Positions 24,848-33,823 of a stretch of DNA of 64,000 nt are shown here, piece by piece. Numbering within the stretch: the stretch's first letter is position 1; every line of letters starts with the position of its first letter. The stretch lies in the NCBI GenBank assembly GCA_017962545.1, contig JAGCVD010000007.1, positions 1 through 64,000 of the forward strand. The letters are read 5' to 3'. This DNA is from Bacteroidales bacterium (GTDB lineage Bacteria > Bacteroidota > Bacteroidia > Bacteroidales > P3). Below the pieces are notes generated by a model. It had not been told where the DNA came from. It searched no databases and saw nothing but the letters and a program-made list of their open reading frames with translations. The translations under genes were made by a program, and so were the position numbers.

Positions 24848-26335
24848 TTAGAAACTATATGTGGCTCCGTCTTTGCCATCCTTGACGGTGACACCGGCCT
24901 CTTTCAGGGCGTCGCGGATCTTGTCGCTGGTGGCCCATTCTTTGTTGGCTTTGGCGGTGGCACGGATGTCAAGGATGATGTGCATCAGGCCATCGATGAG
25001 AGCGGTGTTGTCGCTCGCGGCCTCGTCTTTCATGCCCAGCACCTCGAAGAGGAAGGTGTCGAAGACCCACTTCAACTCGTCGATGTCGGCCTGGCAGAGC
25101 TTCTGCTTGCCGTCGGCGGCGCCGTTGATGATCTTGGCGGCCTCGAAAAGGTGGCTGATGACCGTCGGTGTGGCGAAGTCGTCGTTCATGGCGTCGTAGC
25201 ACTTGGTGCGCAGGTCGGAAACCTGCGCCACAGTGGCGTTGCCAGAGGGAGTGATGCGGCCCAACGCCTTGTAGGCTTCCATGAGCTTAGTAAAGCCTTT
25301 CTCGGCAGCCTGAAGGGCTTCATTGCTGAAATCGACGGTGCTACGGTAATGGGCCTGGAGGATGAAGAAGCGGATGGTCATGGGCGAATAGGCCTGCTCG
25401 AGCATCTCCTTGCCGTCCTTGTCCTTGTGGCTGCCGGTGAAGAACTCGTCGAGGGTGATGAAGTTGCCCAGCGACTTGCCCATCTTCTGGCCGTTGATGG
25501 TGATCATGTTGTTGTGCATCCAGTAGCGGCAGGGGGCGTGACCCGTGGAGGCGACGCACTGCGCTATCTCGCTCTCGTGGTGGGGGAAGACGAGGTCCAT
25601 GCCGCCACCGTGGATGTCAAAAGGCGAGCCGAGGTATTTGGCGCCCATGGCGGTGCATTCGGCATGCCAGCCGGGGAAGCCGTCGCTCCAAGGCGAGGGC
25701 CAGCGCATGATATGCTCGGGAGCGGCTTTCTTCCAGAGGGCGAAGTCACCGCTGAAGCGCTTCTCGTCCTGTCCGTCGAGCTCGCGTGTGGTGGCGAGCA
25801 TCTCGTCGATGACGCGGCCGCTGAGTTGTCCGTATTTATGGGTGTCCTCCTGGTACTTGCGCACGTCGAAGTAGACGCTGCCGTTACTCACATAGGCGTA
25901 GCCGGCATCGAGTATCTGCTGCACGAGGGATATCTGTTCGATGATATGGCCGCTGGCGTGGGGCTCGATGCTGGGGGGCAGCACGTTGAGCTTCTCCATC
26001 GCCGCATGGTAGCGGTTGGTGTAGTACTGCGCCACCTCCATGGGCTCGAGCTGCTCGAGGCGGGCCTTTTTGGCAATCTTGTCCTCTCCCTCGTCAGCAT
26101 CGTGCTCCAGGTGTCCCACATCGGTGATGTTGCGCACATAACGCACCTTATAGCCGAGGTGACGGAGGTAGCGGAACACCACGTCGAAGGTGATGGCGGG
26201 ACGGGCGTGACCCAGATGGCCGTCGCCGTAGACGGTAGGGCCGCAGACATACATACCCACGCGTCCCTCGGTAATCGGCTTGAAAAGTTCTTTCTGCCGA
26301 CTTAAAGTATTGTAAATTAGCAATTGCTGTTCCAT
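24848..26335 (-). CDS. cysS: Cysteine-tRNA ligase
   Basis: This 495-residue class I synthetase has the HIGH-type motif in [18 protein letters not shown] and KMSKS as KMGKSLGNF, with the zinc-binding [16 protein letters not shown]-like region ([16 protein letters not shown]). It charges tRNA-Cys. The start at 26335 (MEQQLLIYN) is chosen over an upstream Met because the promoter -7 box lies at 26357-26364. Confidence 0.96.
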   Translation of the reverse strand: MEQQLLIYNTLSRQKELFKPITEGRVGMYVCGPTVYGDGHLGHARPAITFDVVFRYLRHLGYKVRYVRNITDVGHLEHDADEGEDKIAKKARLEQLEPMEVAQYYTNRYHAAMEKLNVLPPSIEPHASGHIIEQISLVQQILDAGYAYVSNGSVYFDVRKYQEDTHKYGQLSGRVIDEMLATTRELDGQDEKRFSGDFALWKKAAPEHIMRWPSPWSDGFPGWHAECTAMGAKYLGSPFDIHGGGMDLVFPHHESEIAQCVASTGHAPCRYWMHNNMITINGQKMGKSLGNFITLDEFFTGSHKDKDGKEMLEQAYSPMTIRFFILQAHYRSTVDFSNEALQAAEKGFTKLMEAYKALGRITPSGNATVAQVSDLRTKCYDAMNDDFATPTVISHLFEAAKIINGAADGKQKLCQADIDELKWVFDTFLFEVLGMKDEAASDNTALIDGLMHIILDIRATAKANKEWATSDKIRDALKEAGVTVKDGKDGATYSF

Positions 26336-26356
26336 CGTATAGAATATTTTGAACTG

Positions 26357-26364
26357 CAAATATA
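26357..26364 (-). promoter_or_regulatory. cysS -7 promoter box
   Basis: TATATTTG on the minus strand matches TAnnTTTG and lies 21 bases before the chosen cysS ATG. No clear -33 element is seen. Confidence 0.6.
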
Positions 26365-26399
26365 CGAAAATAATCCAATATACGGAGAGGAAAAAACAA

Positions 26400-28142
26400 T
26401 CAGCGGTCGAAGGGAAGAGAGCCGTGGAGGCTACGCCAAGTGGTCAGGAAGCGCTGACTGACGGGGTCGACATACTCGTGGGGAGTGATATGCCACCCGA
26501 TGCCGTCGTGGACTAAGGGCGTGAGGTCTTCGTCAGCCTCCGGCAACAGGCGCCAACAGAAACCTTCACAACGCAGACGGTCAGGATAGAGATGGCCGAA
26601 ACTGTCGTAGAAGAACTGCGTGAAGTAGACGGGGCGGCCATCGGAATTGTTGACGAGCTGTAGCACGCGACTCCAGCCGGTAAGGCCGAGGTTGTAGACA
26701 TCGACATCGGTACGTTGCCCCTCGACCTGCTGGAGATACCATAGGGGGAAGGTATCGTTGTCGCCGAGGGTGATGAGGATGGCGTCAGGGTCGCAGCTGT
26801 TGAGGTGGTTGAGGGCTATGTCGTGCACTGAATGGCAACGGCTGCGGTCGTGGTCGCTCCAGTTGCCGACGGCAAGGGTGATGGGCGCCAATAAGAGGAG
26901 AGTGGATAGAGAAAAGAGAGAAGAGGAAAGAGAATTGCCGTGATGATTTTTTTTCTTTTTACTTTTTACTTTTTCATTTATTTCATCGGCGCCGAGACCT
27001 ATCCAGATGGCAACAGCATAGAATGAGAGGACATAGGCGTAATCGCGAGAGCGGGGCTCATAGCATGGGTGGTTGAGGTAGAGGTTGAGGATGACGCCGC
27101 CGAAGAGGAAGAGCAACATGACCACCCACCAGTCGCGCCGCGACCGTTTGCGGTGCTGCCAGAGTCCCCAAAGGGCCAAGAGGATTGGCAGCACAAAAAG
27201 CACAACACAATGCCAGCGGAGGTTCTCGCGGCCGATAAAGTTGTACATCAGGTAGCGCCCATACATATAGCCTAGCTGGTAGGTGACATAGTAGGCCGCG
27301 TTGGCGGCAAAGCCTTGGTCGGAGAATGTCCAGCTGCGGTAGTGAGCCGCGTCGCGTTCACGCCACATACGGGGGTAGAGCGGAGCTTTCTCATACTGCT
27401 CCCGCTTCAGGTAGTCGCCGAAAGAACCTCTCATCTCATTGATGGACGGGTTGGCGGCGGCACGGATGGGAATAACTGCGTAAGGAGTGAGGCCCAGAAG
27501 GAAAAAGAAGAAAGAGAAAAGGAGCGTCTTGATTATCCTGGAAAACCTAGAAGTTCCAGATATTCTAGAGAAGATTATCAATGCCAGTGCGGGTACGACG
27601 AGCAGCGTCATCAGGTGGACACCTACGCCGAGACCCAGCAGGAGTCCCAGCAAAGGTAGCAGACGGGCGTTGCCCGTGCGCCGCCAACGCAAGACGATCC
27701 ATACGTCGAGCGAGCAGAAAAGCATGGCGGGGGCATAGACCTCGCTCTCGACAGCCGAGAACCAGGCCGTGTCACAGAAGAGGTAACAGAGGGCACCCAC
27801 CAGAGCACCGAAAGGCTTGGCACCCAACTCACGGATGGTGGCATAGAGCACCCCCACAGTGATACCGGCACAAAGGGCCGAGAAGGCATTGCTCAAAGGG
27901 GCCACCCACAAGGGATTGCCAAAAGAAAGGAGCATAAAAAGATGCGAAAGCAACTGGTAGACAGGAGCTCCGGAAGGATGGCCGACTCCGAGAATCCAGC
28001 CCGTGGCGATGAACTCGCCACAGTCCCACCAAGAGGCCGAACGGTCCATGGTGAGGAGATAGACCAATGTAGCCACGGCGCCGACACAGACGGCGCCGTG
28101 GGCTACCAGTTCACTACGGACTTGTTGAAGACGTCTTCGCAT
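26400..28142 (-). CDS. DUF2723-family membrane protein (short form)
   Basis: This 580-residue protein has about ten to eleven membrane helices and the DUF2723 N-terminal signature ([26 protein letters not shown], given here in part). It belongs to the GT-C-like membrane glycosyltransferase group of Bacteroidota; the substrate is unknown. Family members I know are usually near 1,000 residues, so this is about half length, keeping the membrane part and a short soluble tail. Two low-complexity stretches ([13 protein letters not shown] and the [13 protein letters not shown] linker) come from microrepeats. It overlaps the lptE gene by 40 bp. Confidence 0.85.
   Translation of the reverse strand: MRRRLQQVRSELVAHGAVCVGAVATLVYLLTMDRSASWWDCGEFIATGWILGVGHPSGAPVYQLLSHLFMLLSFGNPLWVAPLSNAFSALCAGITVGVLYATIRELGAKPFGALVGALCYLFCDTAWFSAVESEVYAPAMLFCSLDVWIVLRWRRTGNARLLPLLGLLLGLGVGVHLMTLLVVPALALIIFSRISGTSRFSRIIKTLLFSFFFFLLGLTPYAVIPIRAAANPSINEMRGSFGDYLKREQYEKAPLYPRMWRERDAAHYRSWTFSDQGFAANAAYYVTYQLGYMYGRYLMYNFIGRENLRWHCVVLFVLPILLALWGLWQHRKRSRRDWWVVMLLFLFGGVILNLYLNHPCYEPRSRDYAYVLSFYAVAIWIGLGADEINEKVKSKKKKNHHGNSLSSSLFSLSTLLLLAPITLAVGNWSDHDRSRCHSVHDIALNHLNSCDPDAILITLGDNDTFPLWYLQQVEGQRTDVDVYNLGLTGWSRVLQLVNNSDGRPVYFTQFFYDSFGHLYPDRLRCEGFCWRLLPEADEDLTPLVHDGIGWHITPHEYVDPVSQRFLTTWRSLHGSLPFDR
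27539..27574. repeat. 9-bp TAGAAGTTC array inside the DUF2723 gene
   Basis: TGGAAAACC, TAGAAGTTC, CAGATATTC and TAGAGAAGA run in 9-bp register, in frame, and encode a loop between two membrane helices. The word is shared with the array at 30074-30118. Confidence 0.7.
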
Positions 28143-28675
28143 AGCTCAGCTACTATTTCTGTCACCAGACCGCTCTCGACCGAGGAGAAGTCCTGCGAGG
28201 CGGCATAGTCGCGGTAGCGGGAGAACGTCTGTTCAAAGTCGGCATCGGGGTCGACGGTGTTGACGAAGCGTACCTTGATGGTGATGGTGAGACGGTTCAT
28301 GGAGACCTCGTCGGACGAGGAGAGCGCCGAGGCGCGGGTGTCGTAGCCGACTATCTCGCCGCTGACCTGCAGGTCGCCATCGTCAGAGATTACCGTCAGA
28401 GAGGTCTGGCTGGCGAACATCTGGCGCAGGTCGTCGCTGAGTTTCTGGCTCAGCTGGGGGTTCACCGTAGCGGCATAGTTGGGGAAGGTGGCCACGGAGA
28501 TGGTCTTGGCGCCAGGGGGTATGGAGGCGCCCGTGAAGGAGTAGCCCCCCGAGCAACCCCACAGGAGGAGACAGGAGATAAGGAGGTAAGAAGATATGGC
28601 GATTAGCAAATGCGCTGGTCGTCTCTCACCTATAACCTTTAACCTTTCACCTTTAATAATCTCTCGAGTCTTCAT
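28103..28675 (-). CDS. lptE: LptE-type outer-membrane lipoprotein
   Basis: This 190-residue lipoprotein has a lipobox near residue 40 (LLLWGC), then GYSFTGASIPPGAKTISV and a two-layer alpha/beta domain as in LptE, which plugs the LptD barrel for lipopolysaccharide export. The N-terminal 20 residues before the signal (IIKGERLKVIGER) are translated from a 7-bp array, so the true start may be a later codon. It starts inside the small upstream gene and overlaps the DUF2723 gene at its end. Confidence 0.85.
   Translation of the reverse strand: MKTREIIKGERLKVIGERRPAHLLIAISSYLLISCLLLWGCSGGYSFTGASIPPGAKTISVATFPNYAATVNPQLSQKLSDDLRQMFASQTSLTVISDDGDLQVSGEIVGYDTRASALSSSDEVSMNRLTITIKVRFVNTVDPDADFEQTFSRYRDYAASQDFSSVESGLVTEIVAELCEDVFNKSVVNW
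28628..28655. repeat. 7-bp ACCTTTA array at the lptE start
   Basis: ACCTATA, ACCTTTA, ACCTTTC and ACCTTTA run in exact 7-bp register. They encode the odd N-terminus of LptE and touch the stop codon of the 56-residue gene. Confidence 0.82.
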
Positions 28676-28823
28676 CGATACGCTGTTCGTCTTCGAGCTG
28701 CCAGAGGAGGAAGCCCGACTCCTGTTGTATGTAGTTCAGCACAGCCACCTTGGTCATCAGGTCGGGCACGGCGGCCACCTCGCTGATGAGGGCGTCTATC
28801 TTTTCCTTGAAGGCTAAGTCCAT
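28653..28823 (-). CDS. Small hypothetical protein between lptE and the ureohydrolase-like gene
   Basis: This 56-residue protein, MDLAFKEKIDALISEVAAVP..., is acidic, predicted helical and has no signal. It ends EDEQRIDEDSRDY. The stop codon lies in the ACCTTTA array and the gene overlaps lptE by 23 bp. It starts 12 bp after the stop of the ureohydrolase-like gene, so it probably lies in one operon with both. I do not recognise the family. Confidence 0.65.
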   Translation of the reverse strand: MDLAFKEKIDALISEVAAVPDLMTKVAVLNYIQQESGFLLWQLEDEQRIDEDSRDY

Positions 28824-28835
28824 AGTTATTGTGTT

Positions 28836-30017
28836 TTATCCGTTCAATCTGTTATAATAATGCCACCACAGCGGCGGTATCTCGTTCTCCTCCATGGCAT
28901 GGAGGTAGTCGGCATAGCTGCAGGGGATGAGGGTGTGCGACAGGTAGCGCTCTTTGCGCTCGGTGTCGTCGCAGGGCACCTCCATCCACCAGCGGTCGCT
29001 CTTGAGACTCTTGTGGAAGACAATCTCCATGCCGCTGTCACCCAGCTGCACCGAGAAGTGCTTGTACGCCTGCGGGTCGCGTGTGGGGAAGTCGCCCAGA
29101 CGGTAGCAGAAGCCCTCGATGAAGAACCACACGGCATGCGCCAGCATGTGGGCCGTCTGCTCGTCGTGGTCGCGAGAAGGCACCATCTCGAAAAGGCCGA
29201 AGCAGGTGGTCTTGTCGCTCATGCCGGCATAGCGGGCCAGCTGGCACAGCTGCTCGCCGTAGAGGCCGTGGGGCGACGGACAGGCCGCCGCCGGCGCGTC
29301 GCTCTGACGTACAGCACTGACATCGACAGCCACCACGTCACTGTAGCGCACCATAGGCTCGGCCAACTCCAAGTTGCCCTGCAGCTCACCCAGCCGACGG
29401 GTGCTGAACTTCAGCTCCTCCATCAACTGTATCATCTCACTCCCGACGAAATAGGTCTGGTAGCCGAGGTTGACATAGTCGAAAAGGTAGTTGGGCTGCT
29501 GCAGGATAATGTGCTGCAAGTAGTTGGCACTATTGATGGTGTCGCCGCCCTCCAGATTGAAGCGAGCGTCGACCGAGGCGATGTTGATGACACGTCCCAG
29601 CACCTCGTAGGCTTTATAGATAGGGAAGACAAGGTCGTCGCTGCCGCCGAGGACGATGACTGTGCGGCCACCATCCAACAGCTGTTGGAGCACCTCGATG
29701 ACAGCGAAATAGGTGTCCCTCACCTCCACGCCGGCGGCTATATTGCCAAGGTCAACCAGATGAAGGTCTTCATGAGGTTTGGCCAGACGGTACAGCTTGC
29801 GACGAATGAAGTCGGGCGCAGGCGCGGCACCATGGCCATCGACAGAAGCACGGTCTTCCTTGACACCCAGCATCACCAGCCGAGCCTGCTGCCAGTCGGG
29901 GAAGTCACCCGCAGTGGTATAGGCGCTGATGCTGTCGCCCAGCATGGGGCGGAACTCCATACTGTGGTAATCCACCACCGAAGTGTCTATGGGTTCAAAA
30001 TAGTTGTTCAGTTCCAT
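28836..30017 (-). CDS. Ureohydrolase-fold (arginase/formimidoylglutamase-like) protein with altered active site
   Basis: This 393-residue protein has the ureohydrolase layout: strand-rich core, GGSDDLVFPIYKA near residue 125, SVDARFNLEGGDT near 148 and VVAVDVSAVRQSDAPAA near 228. In active arginases these positions read GGDHS, DAHxD and DxDxxDP and bind two Mn2+ ions. Here most metal ligands are changed (GGSDD, DARFN, DVSAVRQSD). I infer a non-canonical or inactive family member. Similar proteins are common in Bacteroidota and are often labelled formimidoylglutamase. Confidence 0.8.
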   Translation of the reverse strand: MELNNYFEPIDTSVVDYHSMEFRPMLGDSISAYTTAGDFPDWQQARLVMLGVKEDRASVDGHGAAPAPDFIRRKLYRLAKPHEDLHLVDLGNIAAGVEVRDTYFAVIEVLQQLLDGGRTVIVLGGSDDLVFPIYKAYEVLGRVINIASVDARFNLEGGDTINSANYLQHIILQQPNYLFDYVNLGYQTYFVGSEMIQLMEELKFSTRRLGELQGNLELAEPMVRYSDVVAVDVSAVRQSDAPAAACPSPHGLYGEQLCQLARYAGMSDKTTCFGLFEMVPSRDHDEQTAHMLAHAVWFFIEGFCYRLGDFPTRDPQAYKHFSVQLGDSGMEIVFHKSLKSDRWWMEVPCDDTERKERYLSHTLIPCSYADYLHAMEENEIPPLWWHYYNRLNG

Positions 30018-30073
30018 AATATACCTAGTAACGACAAGGGACGACTTTTATTGTCTGGAGCAACCAGAAATAC

Positions 30074-30118
30074 TAGACCGACTAGAGAGATTATCTTGTC
30101 TAGAAGTCCTAGAAGTTC
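30074..30118. repeat. 9-bp TAGAnnnnC array at the PrsW C-terminus
   Basis: Five exact 9-mers: TAGACCGAC, TAGAGAGAT, TATCTTGTC, TAGAAGTCC, TAGAAGTTC. The PrsW stop codon (30109-30111) is inside it. Confidence 0.87.
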
Positions 30119-30873
30119 CAAGAGAAGCCGTCGAAGGGATGGCTGCGGTCGAAGTCCTGCTCTTTTGAACGTTCCTGCAGACGCTTGATACGCTTCAAGC
30201 CCCAGCGCCACAGCTTGATGTCAAACACGATGAAAAGGACAAAGAGCACCAGCGTCACACCTGTGGCCAGGCCACCGTCGCTGCCGCCCAGGTTGCTGCT
30301 GACCATCAGCAGCGCATCGTAGGTGCCGTGCATCAGCACGGGGTACAGCAACGCCTTCCACAGATGGCCCCAACGACCTGCGGGGTCGAACTTGGCCAGC
30401 GAGACATAGTATCCCATCGTCACGGCGAAGAGGAAATGTGCCGGCACGGCCAGCAGGCCGCGCATCAGCGCCGTCGTCATCGGGTCGTTGCCACTCATCA
30501 CATAGCCAATATTCTCCACGCAAGCAAAGCCCAACGACAGGAAGGTGGCATAGACGATGCCGTCGAAATATTCATCGAAATGAGGACTGCGCCATATCAC
30601 CCATAACAGCAGCAGCAGTTTGCAGAGCTCCTCGCTGAAGCCCGCCACGGCATAGCCCGTGAACAAGCCGTTGAACACCGGAGCATCCTCGGCCGAGGGA
30701 GCCAAAGGCATTATCACACTCTCCATCAGTCCCGCCGGTATCACACACAGACAGCCGACAAAGAAGGTCAGCAGCAACTTGCCTAGTGGCTCGGGGTTCA
30801 GCTTGTCCTTGCGATAGATGAAGTACAGCAACAGCAGTACCGGCAATATGGCTGAGATAAATGCGATATTCAT
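30109..30873 (-). CDS. PrsW-family intramembrane metalloprotease
   Basis: This 254-residue polytopic protein has seven to eight membrane helices. The PrsW/CAAX-like motifs are visible: GFSEELCKLLLLL (EE pair), a FDGIVYATFLSLGFACVEN helix, and HFLFAVTMGYY and HGTYDALL histidines for zinc. PrsW proteases cleave membrane proteins such as anti-sigma factors; the substrate here is unknown. The start at 30873 is the one directly behind the palindromic promoter. Confidence 0.9.
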   Translation of the reverse strand: MNIAFISAILPVLLLLYFIYRKDKLNPEPLGKLLLTFFVGCLCVIPAGLMESVIMPLAPSAEDAPVFNGLFTGYAVAGFSEELCKLLLLLWVIWRSPHFDEYFDGIVYATFLSLGFACVENIGYVMSGNDPMTTALMRGLLAVPAHFLFAVTMGYYVSLAKFDPAGRWGHLWKALLYPVLMHGTYDALLMVSSNLGGSDGGLATGVTLVLFVLFIVFDIKLWRWGLKRIKRLQERSKEQDFDRSHPFDGFSWNF

Positions 30874-30899
30874 AGTGTAGTCTATTACTTGTATCAAGA

Positions 30900-30950
30900 T
30901 GCAAAGATACGACTTTTTTCCAAAACACGAAAAAAAGTCGTATCTTTGCA
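30900..30950. promoter_or_regulatory. Palindromic divergent promoter of PrsW and trpS
   Basis: Two arms of about 20 bp, TGCAAAGATACGACTTTTTT and its reverse complement, are separated by about 8 bases. Each arm carries a -7 box: CAAAGATA (30902-30909) for the minus-strand PrsW gene and TATCTTTG (30941-30948) for trpS. Both ATGs lie about 25-30 bases outside the palindrome. Confidence 0.85.
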
Positions 30951-30972
30951 CACATCAAACCCATTGACAATT

Positions 30973-31971
30973 ATGGCTAAAGACATCGTTTGCAGCGGCA
31001 TACGGCCCACTGGCAATCTGCACCTCGGCAACTATTTCGGCGCCCTGCGCAACTTCGTGCGCATGCAGGACGAACTGGACTGCTTCTTCTTCATCGCCGA
31101 CTACCATTCACTGACCACACACCCCACCCCGGGCAGCATCTACAACGACGCCCGCACCATCCTGGCACAATACCTCGCCGCCGGCCTCGACCCCGAGCGC
31201 TGCACCCTCTACCTGCAGAGCGACCTCCCCGAGACCATCGAGCTCTACCTTTTCTTCAACATGAACGCCTACCTCGGCGAGCTCGAGCGCGTGACCTCCT
31301 TCAAGGACAAGGTACGCCAGAACCCCAACAATGTCAATGCCGGCCTCCTCACCTACCCCACCCTCATGGCCGCCGACATCCTTATCCACAAGGCCACCCT
31401 CGTGCCCGTCGGCAAAGACCAGGAGCAGCACCTCGAGATGACACGCACCTTCGCCCAGCGCTTCAACAACATGTACCACAGCGAGGTATTCCCTCTGCCG
31501 CAGGCCATGGGCTCCAACGGCAGCCTGGTGAAGATTCCCGCCCTCAACGGCAGCGGCAAGATGGGCAAGAGCGAGGGCGAAGCCAGCACCATCTTCCTCA
31601 CCGACGAGCCCGCCGTCATCCGTAAGAAGATAATGAAAGCCAAGAGCGACAGCGGCCCCACCGAGATGAACCAGCAGAAGCCAGAAGAGATAGAGAACCT
31701 CTTCACACTGCTCAAGGTCGTCTCCACCCCCGACACCGTCGAATATTTCGACGACCTCTACAACCGCTGCCAGATACGCTACGGCGACCTAAAGAAACAG
31801 CTGGCCGAGGATATGGTGGCTTTCGTCGAGCCCCTGCGCCAGCGCATCCTCGAATACCAGTCCGACGACGCCAACCTGCGCCGCATCATGGATCTCGGCA
31901 AGGAGAAAGCCCACGCCAGCGCCGCCGCCACACTCGCCGAGGTGCGCCGCGTCATCGGCTACCGCAACTGA
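30973..31971 (+). CDS. trpS: Tryptophan-tRNA ligase
   Basis: This 332-residue class I synthetase has the HIGH-type motif in PTGNLHLGNYFGAL and KMSKS as KMGKSEGEAST, with the DQEQHLEMTR segment near residue 150. It charges tRNA-Trp. I start at MAKDIVCSG (30973), because the upstream codons overlap the promoter arm. A strong terminator follows. Confidence 0.96.
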   Translation: MAKDIVCSGIRPTGNLHLGNYFGALRNFVRMQDELDCFFFIADYHSLTTHPTPGSIYNDARTILAQYLAAGLDPERCTLYLQSDLPETIELYLFFNMNAYLGELERVTSFKDKVRQNPNNVNAGLLTYPTLMAADILIHKATLVPVGKDQEQHLEMTRTFAQRFNNMYHSEVFPLPQAMGSNGSLVKIPALNGSGKMGKSEGEASTIFLTDEPAVIRKKIMKAKSDSGPTEMNQQKPEEIENLFTLLKVVSTPDTVEYFDDLYNRCQIRYGDLKKQLAEDMVAFVEPLRQRILEYQSDDANLRRIMDLGKEKAHASAAATLAEVRRVIGYRN

Positions 31972-31996
31972 CACATCCTCCTGTACGATAGAATAA

Positions 31997-32032
31997 AAAA
32001 GAGAGCCGACCCTGCAGGGTCGGCTCTCTTTT
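31997..32032. terminator. Bidirectional intrinsic terminator between trpS and a small lipoprotein gene
   Basis: A perfect 28-bp palindrome (32001-32028, GAGAGCCGACCCTG and its complement) is flanked by A-run and T-run, serving both converging genes. Confidence 0.94.
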
Positions 32033-32050
32033 GTGTAGTCAGGTAAAACC

Positions 32051-32251
32051 TTACTCGGCGACAACGGCCTCGACGGCGTCGGTGACGACCTCTTCGACCA
32101 TGTTCTCGACGGCGTTCTCGTCAACAACTTCCTCCTCGGCGACAACCTCGATGGTGGTGTCAGCGACGGGCTCCTCAGCGGGCTTGTTGTTGTTGCAAGC
32201 AACGAAACCGAACATACCGGCGATAGCCAGAGCGAATAAAACTTTCTTCAT
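32051..32251 (-). CDS. Small acidic lipoprotein
   Basis: This 66-residue protein has a signal and lipobox (GMFGFVAC, then NNNKPAEEP). The mature part is only about 47 residues, composed almost entirely of Glu, Asp, Val and Ala (VVAEEEVVDENAVENMVEEV). It is likely a surface or periplasmic lipoprotein of unknown role. It has its own promoter with TACTTTTG at 32338-32345 and a long AT-rich leader of about 80 bases. Confidence 0.8.
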   Translation of the reverse strand: MKKVLFALAIAGMFGFVACNNNKPAEEPVADTTIEVVAEEEVVDENAVENMVEEVVTDAVEAVVAE

Positions 32252-32515
32252 TTTTGTTTGTTTTTTAAATTGTTAAATGTTTTTTTAATCTTCTTTTTCA
32301 AATCAATTTACGGTCTTTTTTAACCGAAAATCGGGTGCAAAAGTACAACACTTTTCCCGAAGTGTTAAAAAATATAATCTGAAATAATGTTAAAAGACAC
32401 ACAACATACTGATAATCATGGATTATCATTTATCACTCTTCCCCTTAAAGGGGCTTGAGAAGCAGTGTTTTTTGACTGCTGCGGTGCTGGGAAACGGCCT
32501 TTTTGCCCCCTCTCC
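32252..32515. other. Leader of the small lipoprotein gene and rnfA downstream region
   Basis: Positions 32252-32345 are the AT-rich leader and promoter (TACTTTTG on the minus strand at 32338-32345) of the small lipoprotein. The rest, behind the rnfA stop, contains a short CCCCTTAAAGGGG hairpin near 32440-32455 but no gene that I can support. Confidence 0.5.
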
Positions 32516-33103
32516 TTACGGCAGCGGGACAAGACCGTTGAAGCCCATGAAAGCCATGGCCAGTATACCTGCCGTCACCAGCGCGATGGGCACACCCTTC
32601 ATGCCACGCGGCGTGCCAGTAAGGTCAAGCTGCTCACGGATGCCAGCAAAAAGTATCAGCGCCAGAGCGAAGCCCACGGCGATGGAAGCCGAATAAACCA
32701 CGCTCTCCAAGAAGTTCATGTTCTTCTGTATCACTAGGATGGCCACGCCCAACACGGCGCAGTTGGTGGTAATCAGTGGCAGGAAGACACCCAAAGCCTG
32801 GTAGAGCGACGGGGCAATCTTCTTCAGCACAATCTCCACCATCTGCACCAAGCCTGCGATGACAAGGATGTAGGCTATCGTCTGCAAGTATTCAAGATGC
32901 AAAGGGACAAGCACATAGGTCATAATGAGCCACGTCACCATCGTCGCCAGCAACATGACGAACAGCACGGCGCCACTCATGCCGACGGACGACTTGACGT
33001 CCTTGCTCACGCCCAAGAAGGGGCAGATGCCAAGGAACTGTGCCAGAACGACATTGTTAACCAAAATGGCCCCGATAATAAGGGCAGGTATCGTGATTCC
33101 CAT
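32516..33103 (-). CDS. rnfA: Electron transport complex subunit RnfA
   Basis: This 195-residue protein has six membrane helices and the RnfA signature LVNNVVLAQFLGICPFLGVS. A second conserved stretch near residue 110 (LITTNCAVLGVAILV) includes the cysteine that helps bind the membrane Fe-S cluster. RnfA pairs with RnfE in the ion-pumping ferredoxin:NAD oxidoreductase. Other rnf genes normally lie next to it, but here nitroreductase is upstream and nothing relevant is downstream. A perfect own promoter supports independent expression. Confidence 0.93.
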   Translation of the reverse strand: MGITIPALIIGAILVNNVVLAQFLGICPFLGVSKDVKSSVGMSGAVLFVMLLATMVTWLIMTYVLVPLHLEYLQTIAYILVIAGLVQMVEIVLKKIAPSLYQALGVFLPLITTNCAVLGVAILVIQKNMNFLESVVYSASIAVGFALALILFAGIREQLDLTGTPRGMKGVPIALVTAGILAMAFMGFNGLVPLP

Positions 33104-33130
33104 AGTGATTTTTGTTTACAATTCGGACTG

Positions 33131-33161
33131 CAAAAGTACGAACATTTTCTAAACCGACAAA
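33131..33161 (-). promoter_or_regulatory. rnfA promoter
   Basis: On the minus strand TTTG (33158-33161), a 19-bp spacer and TACTTTTG (33131-33138) form a perfect -33/-7 pair ahead of the rnfA ATG. Confidence 0.85.
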
Positions 33162-33170
33162 ATTTTTTTC

Positions 33171-33809
33171 TTACCAGCGGTCATAATGTACCCGCGAGGG
33201 GTCCCACTTGTCCTTGGGGCTGTTCTCTGTCGAGGGGTATCCGATGGGCACCACGGCGTAGGGCACCACATTGTCGGGCAGACCCAGATTTTTCCTAACG
33301 GGAGCCATGGTGTTCTCGAAAGGGTAGCAGGCTGTCCAGCAGGCGCCCAGACCATAGCCCTCGACAGCCAGCAGCAGGTTCTCGGTGGCAGCGGCCACGT
33401 CGTCACGCCACATGGGGTTGGGACGTGTCACGGCGGGACCGTCGGGGTCTTCACGGGTGGGACGGGTAACGGTGGTGTCGGCACAGACGACGATGATGGC
33501 GCCGCTCTCCATGAACTTCTTCATGTTGCCGTTGCCTTCGAAGATGGTTTCGTATTGGCTCTTGTCGGAGAGCACCACGAAGCTCCAGGGACGGATATCC
33601 ATGCCCGTGGGGGCTGACATGGCGGCGCGGAGCAGGTTCTCCATGACGGCGGCGGGAATAGTGTCGCCAGTGTAGGAGCGCACGCTCTTACGGTTGAGGA
33701 TGTTCTGCATCACCACCTCGGCAGGGTCGGCCGGAGCGGCTTCCTGTTTGTTGCAGCAGGCGCCGAACAACATCGCGGCGGCGGCAAACATAATAATTAC
33801 TTTCTTCAT
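33171..33809 (-). CDS. Exported nitroreductase-family lipoprotein
   Basis: This 212-residue protein has an N-terminal signal with a lipobox-like AAAAMLFGACC, then a nitroreductase domain: RKSVRSYTGDTIPAAVMENLL, SAPTGMDIRPWSFVVLSD, and a VEGYGLGACWTACYP segment near residue 150. Nitroreductases bind FMN. A membrane-anchored exported member is unusual but recurs in Bacteroidota. The substrate is unknown. Confidence 0.87.
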   Translation of the reverse strand: MKKVIIMFAAAAMLFGACCNKQEAAPADPAEVVMQNILNRKSVRSYTGDTIPAAVMENLLRAAMSAPTGMDIRPWSFVVLSDKSQYETIFEGNGNMKKFMESGAIIVVCADTTVTRPTREDPDGPAVTRPNPMWRDDVAAATENLLLAVEGYGLGACWTACYPFENTMAPVRKNLGLPDNVVPYAVVPIGYPSTENSPKDKWDPSRVHYDRW

Positions 33810-33823
33810 ATTTTTTAGTATTT

